A stretch of 64,000 bases of DNA, taken from assembly GCA_019115995.1 (NCBI GenBank), contig DXCL01000009.1, positions 62,001 through 126,000 on the forward strand, in the 5' to 3' direction. The notes below the pieces were generated by a model. That model was not told where the DNA came from. It saw only the letters and a list, made by a program, of their open reading frames with translations, and did no database searches. The translations under genes and the position numbers were made by a program. Numbering within the stretch: position 1 is the stretch's first letter; every line of letters starts with the position of its first letter. Positions 9,788 through 19,859 of the stretch are shown here, piece after piece. Origin of the DNA: Candidatus Borkfalkia avistercoris (GTDB lineage: Bacteria; Bacillota; Clostridia; Christensenellales; Borkfalkiaceae).

Positions 9788-9831
9788 AACGACTTTTATG
9801 CAAAATACCGTCCTCGATCCGAGAACGGTAT

Positions 9832-10440
9832 TCAATACTTTTCTTTAATTTTAGTGACGAACTCATCGAACTGCTCGCATACCGCTTGCGGCGAGAGTAT
9901 TTTCATTTCTCCTTGCGTTCCCACTACCCAAGCGAAAAACGTCTTGCTTACCTGTATGGGAACACTCGCGCCGTAAGTATCTTCGTCGAGCTTATCTATC
10001 TTCGTTTCCTCGCCGAATTTATCTAACATCTCATTTATCAACGCTTTCGTGAATCGCAAACGCACTTGCTCGAGCTTGCCGCCGTACATCGAAAACGCCT
10101 GTGTTCTATACCGTTCGGGATCTATCTCGATACCTCGTTCTCTCTGTCCCGATTCTACTTCCACGTCCGTCATTCGGTCTATTCTATATGTTCTTATTTC
10201 CGTGCTTTTGTCGTTGTAGGACAAAAGATAATAGTTGTCTTTGTTCCATACTGTCATAATCGGATTAACGACATATCTGTTCCCGTTATTTCTGTAAACA
10301 CGCTTTGCTTGGTAATCTAACGAAAAGTATTTGAATGAAACCTTTTTATCTTCGGCAATAGCTTGTTCAATCGAGTCGATACTGTAAATGATATGATGAT
10401 TGCTACGCTTGGGCGTTCCCGATACCGAATAATCTCGCAA
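9832..10440 (-). pseudogene. WYL-domain transcriptional regulator, N-terminal HTH missing
   Basis: IEQAIAEDKKVSFKYFSLDYQAKRVYRNNGNRYVVNPIMTVWNKDNYYLLSYNDKSTEIRTYRIDRM is a WYL domain plus C-terminal extension; no HTH upstream. Instead it abuts a GH1 fragment. Confidence 0.75.
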
Positions 10441-10669
10441 GCGAAACCGAAAAACGATAGCTGTTCACGCCCAATTCTTTTAATAACCGCAAATCCTCTT
10501 TCCATTTGTGAAAATGGTCGCAAGCAATATGACAAGTATCGTTATTTTTTATATGACCTTCCGAGAGCGCATCCCAAATATTGAGTCCCTTGCCGCCGTC
10601 CGAATAACCGCCGTCTTGTTGCGCCGCCGCACCGCCCACACACCATAAAAAATCCTTTTGAAATGACAT
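10403..10669 (-). pseudogene. N-terminal fragment of a GH1 (6-phospho-)beta-glucosidase
   Basis: MSFQKDFLWCVGGAAAQQDGGYSDGGKGLNIWDALSEGHIKNNDTCHIACDHFHKWKEDLRLLKELGVNSYRFSVSLARLFG..., a GH1 N-terminus (FLWG.A.A..Q.EG) ending abruptly after ~75 aa. Confidence 0.85.
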
Positions 10670-10749
10670 AATACAACTCCCGAAATACTATTATTAACCT
10701 AAAATGCGGTACTTACATTTTTGTATTCCAATTCCGCACCAATTTATCT

Positions 10750-12327
10750 TCATAACATCTGTATCTCGTTTTGTAGTTTTACAAATTTGCTATGTTCCAC
10801 ATGAGCCGACTGCACCTCATCAAAATTGTTTCTTTCTGCCGTAAGCCCTTTAACGGATTTAGCAAACAAAAAGCAGTTTGTATGGTTTTGTTCCAATCGG
10901 TTATCGGTTATGGAAATATCGGAATGATAATACTCCCCTGCTTGATATTCTCTCAGTTCGGGACAAATATTAAAAAGCCATTTGCCCCACATCGGAACAT
11001 ATCCGCAACCGCGAATCACATTATCCGTTATAAGAATGTTTTTTGCCGACCCGCTTTCATACCAACCGTGCATATCACCGGCAATTAAAACCGCACTGCC
11101 CGGAATGGAATCAAAAGTATTTTTCCTGCAATCCGCTCCGCATGGAGTGGAAATCAAGACCCCGCGAGCGCGATTCCCGTGCAAATAGCAATTTTGCATA
11201 CGCACAAAACAGTTAAAAGATACGTTCTCTATTCCCCATCCCATACTTACTTCTTGCGGAATGGCTTCTTCTGTTTCCAGCAGGATTGACTCGCCGTCGT
11301 AGGAAACTTCTTTTACTTTACCAAAACCACGCGATAACATATCTTCACTGTGAATAAAAGCAATTCGATCGCCGACACCCAAATAACGAAATCCTTTTTG
11401 CTCCGCATCTTTCAAAGATAACTTTACCTTTTTTTCGTCTAAAATCTTATCGACAATCCCGTAAACCCCGTGGACGTTCAATGCATCATCGAGTTGATAT
11501 TCAAACTTGCTGTCGGATATTTCCACGTTCCCCTTACAATTCACAAAATGCAATGCGTCGGCATTTAAGGAAACATGATGTTTCTCAGGCGTTATCGTGA
11601 AATTATGAATCACAACATTCTCGCAACGCTGTGCAATAAATCCCATAGCGTGCGAAGAATGAATCGTAATATTTTCTAAATTTATATTTTTAGAGTTATC
11701 TGCTACAATCGTCGGATTATCGCGTAGGCCGAATCTGAAAATCAAAATATTATCCGCTGTAAGTTGTGAATTGATTTTAGCGTAAATGCGCACAATGTCG
11801 CTCGATACTCTTTCTGCCGACCGAATGTTCGGCACGTCGCCAAATGCCAAATCTCCTGTCGAGCAAAAAAGATTCTTTGTTACGTCGAATTCCATGATGT
11901 GAAGTGCGGGATACGTTTTCCCGTACACCGTAAAGAAAAGATTCCCATCTTTTATAGAATAGCGATTGGAAAGAAAGCGAACATCGACAAAGTTGTTTCC
12001 GACATGAACAATTTTGCCCTCGACAAACAACGGTTCCGTTAAATCGAATATAAAATTTTTTAACGTAATATTCCGACTGTTCGTGATAGCGACAGGGATT
12101 AAAAACCCATCAACAATAAGCCGGCTGCCGTTTCCGTCAATTGTCATATCTGTTTTTCCTGAGATAGACATTGCCGCACGTTTTTGCATGGCGTTCCGAT
12201 GATTGGATATAACGAGATCCAGCGGTTTCGTATCTTCTTCCCGTAAAACGTAGTTACCCTGTTCCAATTTCACATAACCGCTTTTCGTATTGGCTATTTC
12301 ACGTAAAAATTCAGCGATTCCCGTCAT
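10750..12327 (-). CDS. right-handed parallel beta-helix protein, GH110-like (candidate alpha-1,3-galactosidase)
   Basis: Beta-helix repeat pattern (ISGKTDMTIDGNGSRLIVDGFLIPVAITNSRNITLKNFIFD) plus LNADALHFVNCKGNVEISDSKFEYQLDDALNVHGVY, reminiscent of GH110. Confidence 0.65.
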   Translation of the reverse strand: MTGIAEFLREIANTKSGYVKLEQGNYVLREEDTKPLDLVISNHRNAMQKRAAMSISGKTDMTIDGNGSRLIVDGFLIPVAITNSRNITLKNFIFDLTEPLFVEGKIVHVGNNFVDVRFLSNRYSIKDGNLFFTVYGKTYPALHIMEFDVTKNLFCSTGDLAFGDVPNIRSAERVSSDIVRIYAKINSQLTADNILIFRFGLRDNPTIVADNSKNINLENITIHSSHAMGFIAQRCENVVIHNFTITPEKHHVSLNADALHFVNCKGNVEISDSKFEYQLDDALNVHGVYGIVDKILDEKKVKLSLKDAEQKGFRYLGVGDRIAFIHSEDMLSRGFGKVKEVSYDGESILLETEEAIPQEVSMGWGIENVSFNCFVRMQNCYLHGNRARGVLISTPCGADCRKNTFDSIPGSAVLIAGDMHGWYESGSAKNILITDNVIRGCGYVPMWGKWLFNICPELREYQAGEYYHSDISITDNRLEQNHTNCFLFAKSVKGLTAERNNFDEVQSAHVEHSKFVKLQNEIQML

Positions 12328-13103
12328 GGATTTTCCCTCGGCGCAAACATCCCAACCTTCCGAAAAGCACTTACGTTGTGCCGTATGATATAATCGATAT
12401 AGGTCATCGTCATCTTAGCCGTAAGATAATAACCGCAAGCATTCATGTGATTTTCAAGATAATATATTTCACGGAAATCGGCATCATATACGGGTGCATA
12501 TTTATAAAAGTCAATGACAAACGAATTGGAAAAATAGTCCGCAAATTCATACATCAGTTTAGCGTGCGCACGGCGGATACCGTCTTTTTCATCCCCGTCG
12601 TCGGAACGCGGCATTGTCATGAAAAAGAAAAATGCCCGCGGCGAAATCTCTTTAAGACGCTGTACGATCTCGCCCAAATATCCTGCAAACGTCTTTTTAT
12701 TTTTCGTGTAATCGCTCAAACAAATATCTTCCGTACTGCCAATCTCCTGTTTATCGCCCATTAAATCGTTTACCCCAAGTGCGAGGATATATGCTTGACA
12801 CGCTTTTTCTTGATCCCAAAATCCTTGTTCCTGCGCAAAGGTTTCACAATAAATTTTAGCCGTCATACCACCGCGCGAAAAATTGTACACTTTCGCACCC
12901 GTCGCACGTGCCATAAACTGTCCCCAAGAATAATCATAACGATCATGCCAAAAAGTCTGCCCGTCTCTTTTTTCTTCAAATTCGCCCGAAGAAAGACTAT
13001 CGCCTACACACGCGACGGAACGAAAAATCGCAGAAAAACCTCCGTCCGGCAAAAGACGTTCAAGCGGTGTTTCATTTGCATCGTTAAATATAGGAAAATT
13101 CAT
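12324..13103 (-). CDS. SGNH/GDSL-like hydrolase
   Basis: SVACVGDSLSSGEF (GDS block), YILALGVNDLMGD (block III); start set at MNFPIFND. Overlaps downstream GH110-like ORF by 4 bp. Confidence 0.75.
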   Translation of the reverse strand: MNFPIFNDANETPLERLLPDGGFSAIFRSVACVGDSLSSGEFEEKRDGQTFWHDRYDYSWGQFMARATGAKVYNFSRGGMTAKIYCETFAQEQGFWDQEKACQAYILALGVNDLMGDKQEIGSTEDICLSDYTKNKKTFAGYLGEIVQRLKEISPRAFFFFMTMPRSDDGDEKDGIRRAHAKLMYEFADYFSNSFVIDFYKYAPVYDADFREIYYLENHMNACGYYLTAKMTMTYIDYIIRHNVSAFRKVGMFAPRENP

Positions 13104-13114
13104 TTTCTTACTCC

Positions 13115-14704
13115 TTAAATCACATTTGCCGTAACGCCAATACGATAATGGCAACAATACCGATTCACGGGATCGGTCATTGCATCTTCGGGCGGCATTT
13201 CTTCTAACTCGGGCAAATTCATAATCGCCCCGCGCAAATAACTATCCAAACGCTTTTGACAATGCGCAATTCGCTGTAAAAGACCTCCGAGCCGAATATC
13301 TTGCACGTCGAACCCCTGCGGTTTTTTATCCTTCATCCAATATTGCTCAAATGCGGTATAAAATTCCCGCAAACGATTTTGTATTTCCGACATTTCCTCG
13401 CAAAGACTTTCCAACTGTTTTTTGTCACCGCTCGAATACGCCTTACGCAACCGAACGCCGAAATCGTATTTCAGCTCCAAAACCCGACATAGTGCGCCTT
13501 CCATTTTGAACAGATAACCGTATTCTTTATGTTCGGACTCTCGTAAAAAATTTTCTGCCAATTCTTCAAATAATTCTTTCCGTCCCGCTACTGCCGCGCG
13601 ATTTTCTCTGCCGAGAAATACGTCGTTATACAACAAATATTTTGCCGCATTGCTAAATTTAACCGTATCGCACGGCACAACACGATTGGGTTCATCCAGC
13701 ATACAAAAGGTTGAAAAGTCAATTCCCGTAAAACTTTTGAACTTTTTACGGATTGATGTTTCATCGTAATTTCCCTTTGCAAATTCCGATACGGCAAACA
13801 GCGTAGGCAATACGGCAAACGGACTGCACTCCCCGCCGTCATCGCCCCAAGCCGTAAGATACGCATCTTTTATTCCGACTTCTTCGCACGCGCAAAATGC
13901 CTGTTCCATTGCGGCAAGGCTATATCCGTTATCCGGGCAAAACCCCATCCAAGTAAGAGCACCGCCCGCAAAAGTCAAATTTTCACTCAACCTCTTATAT
14001 TGAGTAAACTCTTTAATATAATTCTCTTTTTCCAAACCGTAATAATCCCAAACGGCGAGATTCAAATTCGAGGGAATTGTTTCCGATATTTTTTGAATTT
14101 CCTGTTCAGTAACATTGGAATCCGAATAAGCCATGTTATAGAACATATCTCCCCACATTTCGCAGGTGAAACCGTATTTTTCGGCAATAGCCAATACCCG
14201 TTTCAAATGCTTTAACATAATGTCGAGAGCCGGCTTGTATCCGTGTTTCTCCAAATATCTCCCCCTGCCGAGATGATGCGCTTCGTCCATCCCGATATTC
14301 ACCTCACGCGTTGTAAAACACGCTGCAAGCGTTTGGAAAATATGGTCAATCAATTCATAGGTTCGCTCATCTTCCGCAAGCAATATATCATCAATATCTT
14401 GTATAGCATAATATTCATCCCAAAGGAAAATGCAATTCAAATGTGCAAGCGTTTGGATATAGGGTTTTAAGATTATCCCTTTCGACAGGGCATACGCATC
14501 TAATTCCTTTAATTCTTCTTTGGAATATCTACCGCGTAAACACCCAAAATGCGGTTCATTCGTTACCTCAAACGTATCCTCGATATAAAGTCCCAAAACA
14601 TGATACCCCATAAAGGATAACTTATCAATAAAATGTTTCGTTGCCTCTACCGTCATGACTGCATTACGCGAGCAATCCAACATGACTCCGAGTTTTTCTA
14701 TCAT
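13115..14704 (-). CDS. GH20-like beta-N-acetylhexosaminidase
   Basis: LGVMLDCSRNAVMTVEATKHFIDKLSFMGYHVLGLYIEDTFEV...FTTREVNIGMDEAHHLGRGRYLEKHGYKPALDIMLKHLKRVLAIAEKYG; TIM-barrel with the D-E catalytic pair (GMDEA) of the GH20 type. Confidence 0.75.
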   Translation of the reverse strand: MIEKLGVMLDCSRNAVMTVEATKHFIDKLSFMGYHVLGLYIEDTFEVTNEPHFGCLRGRYSKEELKELDAYALSKGIILKPYIQTLAHLNCIFLWDEYYAIQDIDDILLAEDERTYELIDHIFQTLAACFTTREVNIGMDEAHHLGRGRYLEKHGYKPALDIMLKHLKRVLAIAEKYGFTCEMWGDMFYNMAYSDSNVTEQEIQKISETIPSNLNLAVWDYYGLEKENYIKEFTQYKRLSENLTFAGGALTWMGFCPDNGYSLAAMEQAFCACEEVGIKDAYLTAWGDDGGECSPFAVLPTLFAVSEFAKGNYDETSIRKKFKSFTGIDFSTFCMLDEPNRVVPCDTVKFSNAAKYLLYNDVFLGRENRAAVAGRKELFEELAENFLRESEHKEYGYLFKMEGALCRVLELKYDFGVRLRKAYSSGDKKQLESLCEEMSEIQNRLREFYTAFEQYWMKDKKPQGFDVQDIRLGGLLQRIAHCQKRLDSYLRGAIMNLPELEEMPPEDAMTDPVNRYCCHYRIGVTANVI

Positions 14705-15951
14705 ACGTTATCTCCGTTTTGAATTTTTTCCGATTTTCCGTTTCGCAATCGGGAGCGTTCGGCGGCAAAGCTCATCAAATGACTTTCCATCGAAACGTCA
14801 AGATAAGTAATGCCCTCCGCGCGTTCGCCGTTTATAGCCTTGTATACGTTTTGCATCATGAAAAAATCCCCACCGCAATGTCCGCCAAGCGTCGCCCTCG
14901 AAGTATCGACGGGAACGTGATAAATCTCCCCGCCAAACGGACGCACTTCAATAAGGTTATTTTCCATAACGCCGTATAATTCCGCTTTCGTGCCGTAAAT
15001 TTTAATATCCCTATAAATCTCGCGGCTAAACGCCGTCATAGTATGAGCCGCCGTTTTTCCTTTCGAAAAGCGCGCAATCGTAACCTGATGATCTACCACG
15101 TCGTTATCGCAAGCATAAACGCAACGATCGTATTGCGTATGACGCAAATCTTCTATAATATTTTCTTTCGTATGTTCGCGCGTAGTAAAGTAATTCGCAC
15201 ACCAATCCTTTCCCTCCGTCGTATAGAGAGTCTGCGCCTTATAAATGCAATCCTCGTATTTACACTCGGAGCAATATTTGGCGTGTCCTTCGGGCGCGTG
15301 CGATTCGTTAAAATAAAAAAGGCTACCGTAAGAATTTACGCTCTCGCACTTCTCATCCATGAGATACCGCAAAATATCCATATCGTGGCAACACTTGGCA
15401 AGAATCATGGGGCTGCTTTCTTTGGAATTTCGCCACGGACCGCGCACATAAGAGTGCGCCTGATGAAAATACCCCACATTTTCACTTGCCTGAATAGTAA
15501 TCACTTCGCCAAGTGCGCCGCTCTCAATCGTGCGTTTGATTGCAGAATAAAAAGGCGTGTAACGCAAAACATGACAAACAATCACCTTGCGATTAAACTT
15601 TTTGCTTGCCCTGTAAATTGCAAGGCATTCTTCTTCTGTATTGGCAATCGGCTTTTCCAATAGCAAATCATAACCCGCTCTCATCATGGCAATCGCATGT
15701 TCTTTATGCTGATTATCCTGCGTAGCAACCGCAACAAGATCGGCGGGAATTTTTGCGTGAATTGCTTCGTTATAATCGGTAAAAATCGATACGGCAGGAT
15801 AGAGCTTTCGGGCTTTTTCGATTCTTTCGCAATCGTTTTCGATAATTGCTACAAGTTCAAACTGTTCGGGATATGCCGCCGCATAACTTGCATAAATACT
15901 GCCTCTTTGCCCAAACCCAAATATCATCAATTTTTTTGTCATAGATTTCAT
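14701..15951 (-). CDS. Gfo/Idh/MocA family oxidoreductase
   Basis: KKLMIFGFGQRGSIYASYAAAYPEQFELVAIIENDCERIEKARK Rossmann N-terminus, LLLEKPIANTEEECLAIY (EKP motif). Confidence 0.88.
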   Translation of the reverse strand: MKSMTKKLMIFGFGQRGSIYASYAAAYPEQFELVAIIENDCERIEKARKLYPAVSIFTDYNEAIHAKIPADLVAVATQDNQHKEHAIAMMRAGYDLLLEKPIANTEEECLAIYRASKKFNRKVIVCHVLRYTPFYSAIKRTIESGALGEVITIQASENVGYFHQAHSYVRGPWRNSKESSPMILAKCCHDMDILRYLMDEKCESVNSYGSLFYFNESHAPEGHAKYCSECKYEDCIYKAQTLYTTEGKDWCANYFTTREHTKENIIEDLRHTQYDRCVYACDNDVVDHQVTIARFSKGKTAAHTMTAFSREIYRDIKIYGTKAELYGVMENNLIEVRPFGGEIYHVPVDTSRATLGGHCGGDFFMMQNVYKAINGERAEGITYLDVSMESHLMSFAAERSRLRNGKSEKIQNGDNV

Positions 15952-17939
15952 TCCTTATAAATTTTCAAAGCAACGGTTGCCGAAGGCAATGCAACAGCCT
16001 TAATTACGGTTTGATTTCCGTTCGTTATCGTATTTACATCTTGCCACGTACCGTTGTTTCGATTTAATATTCGAACTTTACGAAATTCACCTATTCCGCA
16101 CAAAACAAAATCTTTATATTCGTCATCGGAAAAATTGACAAGCAAAGCAACATCATATTGCTTTGTATTGTAATAATAGACAGACAAATACGGTTTTTCC
16201 GTATAAACAAGCGGTTTTGTCCGAGCCTCCGATAATGCTGTCTTTAACGCTTCGACGCGCATAGAGCTTAACAATCCATGCTGTTTTCCCCGACAAATAA
16301 ACGGAAATACCAAAAATCCATTCCCTCGAACGATTCCCAATCCGACTTCTCGCTCAAAACAGTCGTTCATTCTCGTGTAAACCGCAGGCGTTGTCTTATA
16401 TTCGATTTTTATATACGGCGGACAAGTTACGGTTGCCGAAGTGCGACATTTCTCTATACCGAGATAAACTCGCCCCGGTTCGGCTTGCTCATAGCTATAC
16501 TGTCCATTCTCCCAATGCAACACATGAAATTGTTCCGCCCCAATCAAATCATTTAACCCGCGCGAAAATAAAATTTCGACGCTACGCCCGTCCAAAATCA
16601 TGAATGTATTTTTGAATAATTCTCTGATTTGCGAATCGGATAATCCATTCAAGTATTCCCCTGATACGGCAACCGCCCCGCAGTCTTTCAAAACCTTTTC
16701 ATACTTATACGCAACTCCGCATGAAGCAAAATAACTCGCCCACCAATTTTCTTCCGTATGAATCTCGGTCAAATCCGCACACGGCTCGGCGCGCAGAAAA
16801 GCATCTTCCGAAACCGGTACGGTAATTCCTTGCATTTGATTAAATTGCAAATTCAATCCGACAAACGCATTCAAATACTCTTTGATTTCCGCAAGCGCAT
16901 TTCCGTACCCGTACTCCGCTACAATCCCGTTTCCCGCAAAACAATCGAGATCAAGCGTGATCCCTTTCGATAAAAGTGCAAGACTCGATTCCACCTGAAA
17001 ACGAGTCGTGTTTACCGATTTTGTATAAGGCGAAAACATTGCATTCTCCACTTCCGGCAGAACGATGGTGTTTTCGGGAAGCAAAGCGCGTGTAGACATA
17101 GATATATCGTTAAAACACCAACAATAATCTTGCAAACAAAATTGACGGTACATCGGCAAATGTATCCTGTCGATCGGTGTTTCTCCGCACAAACCGCAAA
17201 GAACGCCTTTCCAATCGCGTCCCTCGATCGTGTGCATTTTAGGGTCGGAAGACATTAATCCGATTTTAAGACGCGGATGTTTTATTCTGAGTTCCTTGCC
17301 GAGAAACTCGGCAAGATTTCGCATCGTTTCTCGATTACTCTCATAAAAGGCTTTACGATACGTGCCGCCCTCTGCGTTCAATGCCATACCTCTTGCGAAT
17401 TCTTGCACATCGACATTTTTTTCGAGCCGAGCGCAATATAGTTTCATGTGTTCTTTGCAAAAACAACCGCCCCAATGCAAGGGATAATGATTATGTAAAC
17501 GAAAATCATCCTCTACCCAAAGCGTTTCCGGTTCAATCTCTTTTGCAAGATAATCGTAATAATTTAACACATAATCCCGCCACGTTTCGTCAAGGGGACA
17601 CGCCGTCATTTCCGCCGCCTTGCCGTCCACGTCCACCATGTGCCGAAAGCCGTGTTCGTCCTTAAAAACGCCCCACTCGGCTTGACCGATACTTGTCCAC
17701 GGATTTACGGACGTTTTTATTCCCTCGGCGGCAAGTGCGGATTTTGCACGTTTAATCAGTTTCACCTGTGGTTCAAGAGAAGAAATATCCACAAAACCGC
17801 GGTATAAATTTTCGGCATTCACAAAGAACATTACTTCGTCGTACCGATATTCTACGCATCGGCGCACAAGTTCTTCGATCCGCTCCGCTTCGCACACGCC
17901 CGGTGTAATCGTCACCCGCGGCATATATTTGAAAATCAC
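15948..17939 (-). CDS. large TIM-barrel glycoside-hydrolase-like protein, family not assigned
   Basis: Real start probably GTG 17939 (GTGA overlap with permease stop) or ATG 17924 (MPRVTITPGV); ORF-track extension to 18341 is inside the permease gene. ...PWTSIGQAEWGVFKDEHGFRHMVDVDGKAAEMTACPLDETWRDYVLNYYDYLAKEIEPETLWVEDDFRLHNHYPLHWGGCFC. Confidence 0.6.
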   Translation of the reverse strand: MIFKYMPRVTITPGVCEAERIEELVRRCVEYRYDEVMFFVNAENLYRGFVDISSLEPQVKLIKRAKSALAAEGIKTSVNPWTSIGQAEWGVFKDEHGFRHMVDVDGKAAEMTACPLDETWRDYVLNYYDYLAKEIEPETLWVEDDFRLHNHYPLHWGGCFCKEHMKLYCARLEKNVDVQEFARGMALNAEGGTYRKAFYESNRETMRNLAEFLGKELRIKHPRLKIGLMSSDPKMHTIEGRDWKGVLCGLCGETPIDRIHLPMYRQFCLQDYCWCFNDISMSTRALLPENTIVLPEVENAMFSPYTKSVNTTRFQVESSLALLSKGITLDLDCFAGNGIVAEYGYGNALAEIKEYLNAFVGLNLQFNQMQGITVPVSEDAFLRAEPCADLTEIHTEENWWASYFASCGVAYKYEKVLKDCGAVAVSGEYLNGLSDSQIRELFKNTFMILDGRSVEILFSRGLNDLIGAEQFHVLHWENGQYSYEQAEPGRVYLGIEKCRTSATVTCPPYIKIEYKTTPAVYTRMNDCFEREVGLGIVRGNGFLVFPFICRGKQHGLLSSMRVEALKTALSEARTKPLVYTEKPYLSVYYYNTKQYDVALLVNFSDDEYKDFVLCGIGEFRKVRILNRNNGTWQDVNTITNGNQTVIKAVALPSATVALKIYKE

Positions 17940-18835
17940 CCTTTTAATCCTCCGATTGTTATGCTCGACATAATCGTCTTGCTGAAACACGCGAACAAAA
18001 CAAATGCGGGAATCAACGAATATACGATACCCATAAAGAAGATAGGGCGATTCGCGCGGTGCATTTGTAAGTTTTGAAATTTGTACAACCCGACAGAAAG
18101 CGTCGGAAAATCCGGCATATAGAGCATGGGGCCCGAATAATCGTTCCAAAAACCGATAAGCGTTGTAATCGTCATTGCAACGATAATTCCTTTCGTCATC
18201 GGAAGCATAATCTGAAATAAAACGCGCCAATTCCCCGCGCCGTCTATTTTTGCAGCTTCGGCATACGACCAACTCACGCCTTTCAAAAAAGAATAGAAGA
18301 TAAAAAATGCCGTACCGCCGCCCGAACAGCTCAATAACCAAATCAAGCCGTAATTGTTTTTAATGCCCATTCCCACGAGCACTTTATAATACGCAGGCAT
18401 GGAACCTACAATAGGAATGGACAGAATGACAAGCTGCACCCAATACAATGCCTTTGTATATAAATTCGGATACTTTGAACACGCATACGCCGAGAGAAGA
18501 GGCACTAATATCGAAGGCACTGTATGAATTGCCGTAAATAATACGGAATTTGTAATCATTGCAATCAAATTCACGCCGTCCACTTCCAATTCACGAAACG
18601 CGCGAATCATATTATCAAAATGCCAATGGATCGGAAACGCAAGCGCACTTTCGGCAAATTCCCGTTCCATTTTGAATGCATTGACGGCACACCATATAAA
18701 AGGAGAAACCAATGTTACGGCATATATCGTAAGCACGACGAAAAATATCCATATATATACTTTTTGCCGTTTGCTATTCATATAATGAATTCCGCTTTTT
18801 TCCATAAGGCACCTCAATATTCGGCATCTTGCCAA
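17936..18835 (-). CDS. carbohydrate ABC transporter permease (MalG/CUT1 type)
   Basis: SPFIWCAVNAFKMEREF..., EAAKIDGAGNWRVLFQIMLPMTKGIIVAMTITTLIGFWNDYSGPMLYM (EAA loop). Confidence 0.93.
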   Translation of the reverse strand: MARCRILRCLMEKSGIHYMNSKRQKVYIWIFFVVLTIYAVTLVSPFIWCAVNAFKMEREFAESALAFPIHWHFDNMIRAFRELEVDGVNLIAMITNSVLFTAIHTVPSILVPLLSAYACSKYPNLYTKALYWVQLVILSIPIVGSMPAYYKVLVGMGIKNNYGLIWLLSCSGGGTAFFIFYSFLKGVSWSYAEAAKIDGAGNWRVLFQIMLPMTKGIIVAMTITTLIGFWNDYSGPMLYMPDFPTLSVGLYKFQNLQMHRANRPIFFMGIVYSLIPAFVLFACFSKTIMSSITIGGLKG

Positions 18836-19794
18836 AAACTGTTTACGACTTTGCGCACAAGTATGACAAGAGGAACGAGAAGAAAAGAAATCACAAGCCC
18901 GAATGCGGCGGGATAATACAACCTTGATCCGTCACCGCTGTTGGCAACAATATTGTACATCCAATATCCGACCGTGTTAGTATGAAAAGACCCTTGCGTC
19001 ATCAGCAGTATAACACCCGGCCCCGAACAAGACCCCGCGAGATTAACGACGATAAAAGTAGAAAGCGTGGGCCAAACAAGCGGAAGGCAGATCTTAAAAA
19101 ATTCCGCGGCAAAACCGGCACCGTCCAATTTTGCGCTCTCGAACAGTTCGGGCGGAATGCGATTCATTGTGCTTGCATATACGATTGTGCTGTAACCAAA
19201 GCTCGACCACACACCGAAAAACAAAATTGTAGGCATCGCCAATCCCGGACCGAGAAATACGGGATACTTATCTTCCAATCCGCCGAAATGTATAAAAATT
19301 TCTTTCAAGGGACCGTTGCTTCCGATGAAATACGTAAAAACATACACAAACGCGACCTGACTGATCATACTCGGCAAAAAGAAAAGCACCTTATAAAAAT
19401 TCGTAAGAGGCATTCCTTTCATCATAAAAAACGCAATCATCAGGCAAAGCGGCATACCGATGAATACGCCCGTTGCATATATCAAAAAGGTATTCAACAC
19501 GGTTTCCCCAAACATCCCGCTCGATCTTCCCGCTATATCCAAAAATACTTCCTTGAAATTGGCTAAGGTAAAGTATTCCGTTTGCGTTACCGTATCGAAT
19601 TGCTTAAACGACATCAATATCGAATCGAAATTGACATAGACCCAAAATATAGCAAACCAAATTACGGGCAATGCCGTAAGACAAAGAACGAATATCCAAT
19701 CTCTCCAATTTTTCTTGCACTTCATTTTGAATCGGACTGCCCAACTTTTCGGCATTTCTTTGAAATTGTTCATTGCACGCTCCTCTCCGTTCAA
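18814..19794 (-). CDS. carbohydrate ABC transporter permease (MalF/CUT1 type)
   Basis: FESAKLDGAGFAAEFFKICLPLVWPTLSTFIVVNLAGS EAA loop; multiple TMs. Confidence 0.92.
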   Translation of the reverse strand: MNGEERAMNNFKEMPKSWAVRFKMKCKKNWRDWIFVLCLTALPVIWFAIFWVYVNFDSILMSFKQFDTVTQTEYFTLANFKEVFLDIAGRSSGMFGETVLNTFLIYATGVFIGMPLCLMIAFFMMKGMPLTNFYKVLFFLPSMISQVAFVYVFTYFIGSNGPLKEIFIHFGGLEDKYPVFLGPGLAMPTILFFGVWSSFGYSTIVYASTMNRIPPELFESAKLDGAGFAAEFFKICLPLVWPTLSTFIVVNLAGSCSGPGVILLMTQGSFHTNTVGYWMYNIVANSGDGSRLYYPAAFGLVISFLLVPLVILVRKVVNSFWQDAEY

Positions 19795-19810
19795 ATATTT
19801 TCAAAAATAA

Positions 19811-19843
19811 GGCTGTCGAAAAACCGCCCGAGTTTCGACAGCC
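19811..19843 (-). promoter_or_regulatory. intercistronic hairpin between solute-binding protein and permease genes
   Basis: GGCTGTCGAAA-N11-TTTCGACAGCC, followed on the minus strand by TTATTTTT. Confidence 0.6.
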
Positions 19844-19859
19844 TTTACTTGTATTGCCG

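Noticed and set aside
15948-18341. 797-aa ORF taken at full length
   Set aside because: First ~135 residues are out-of-frame translation of the permease gene; real start near 17939/17924.
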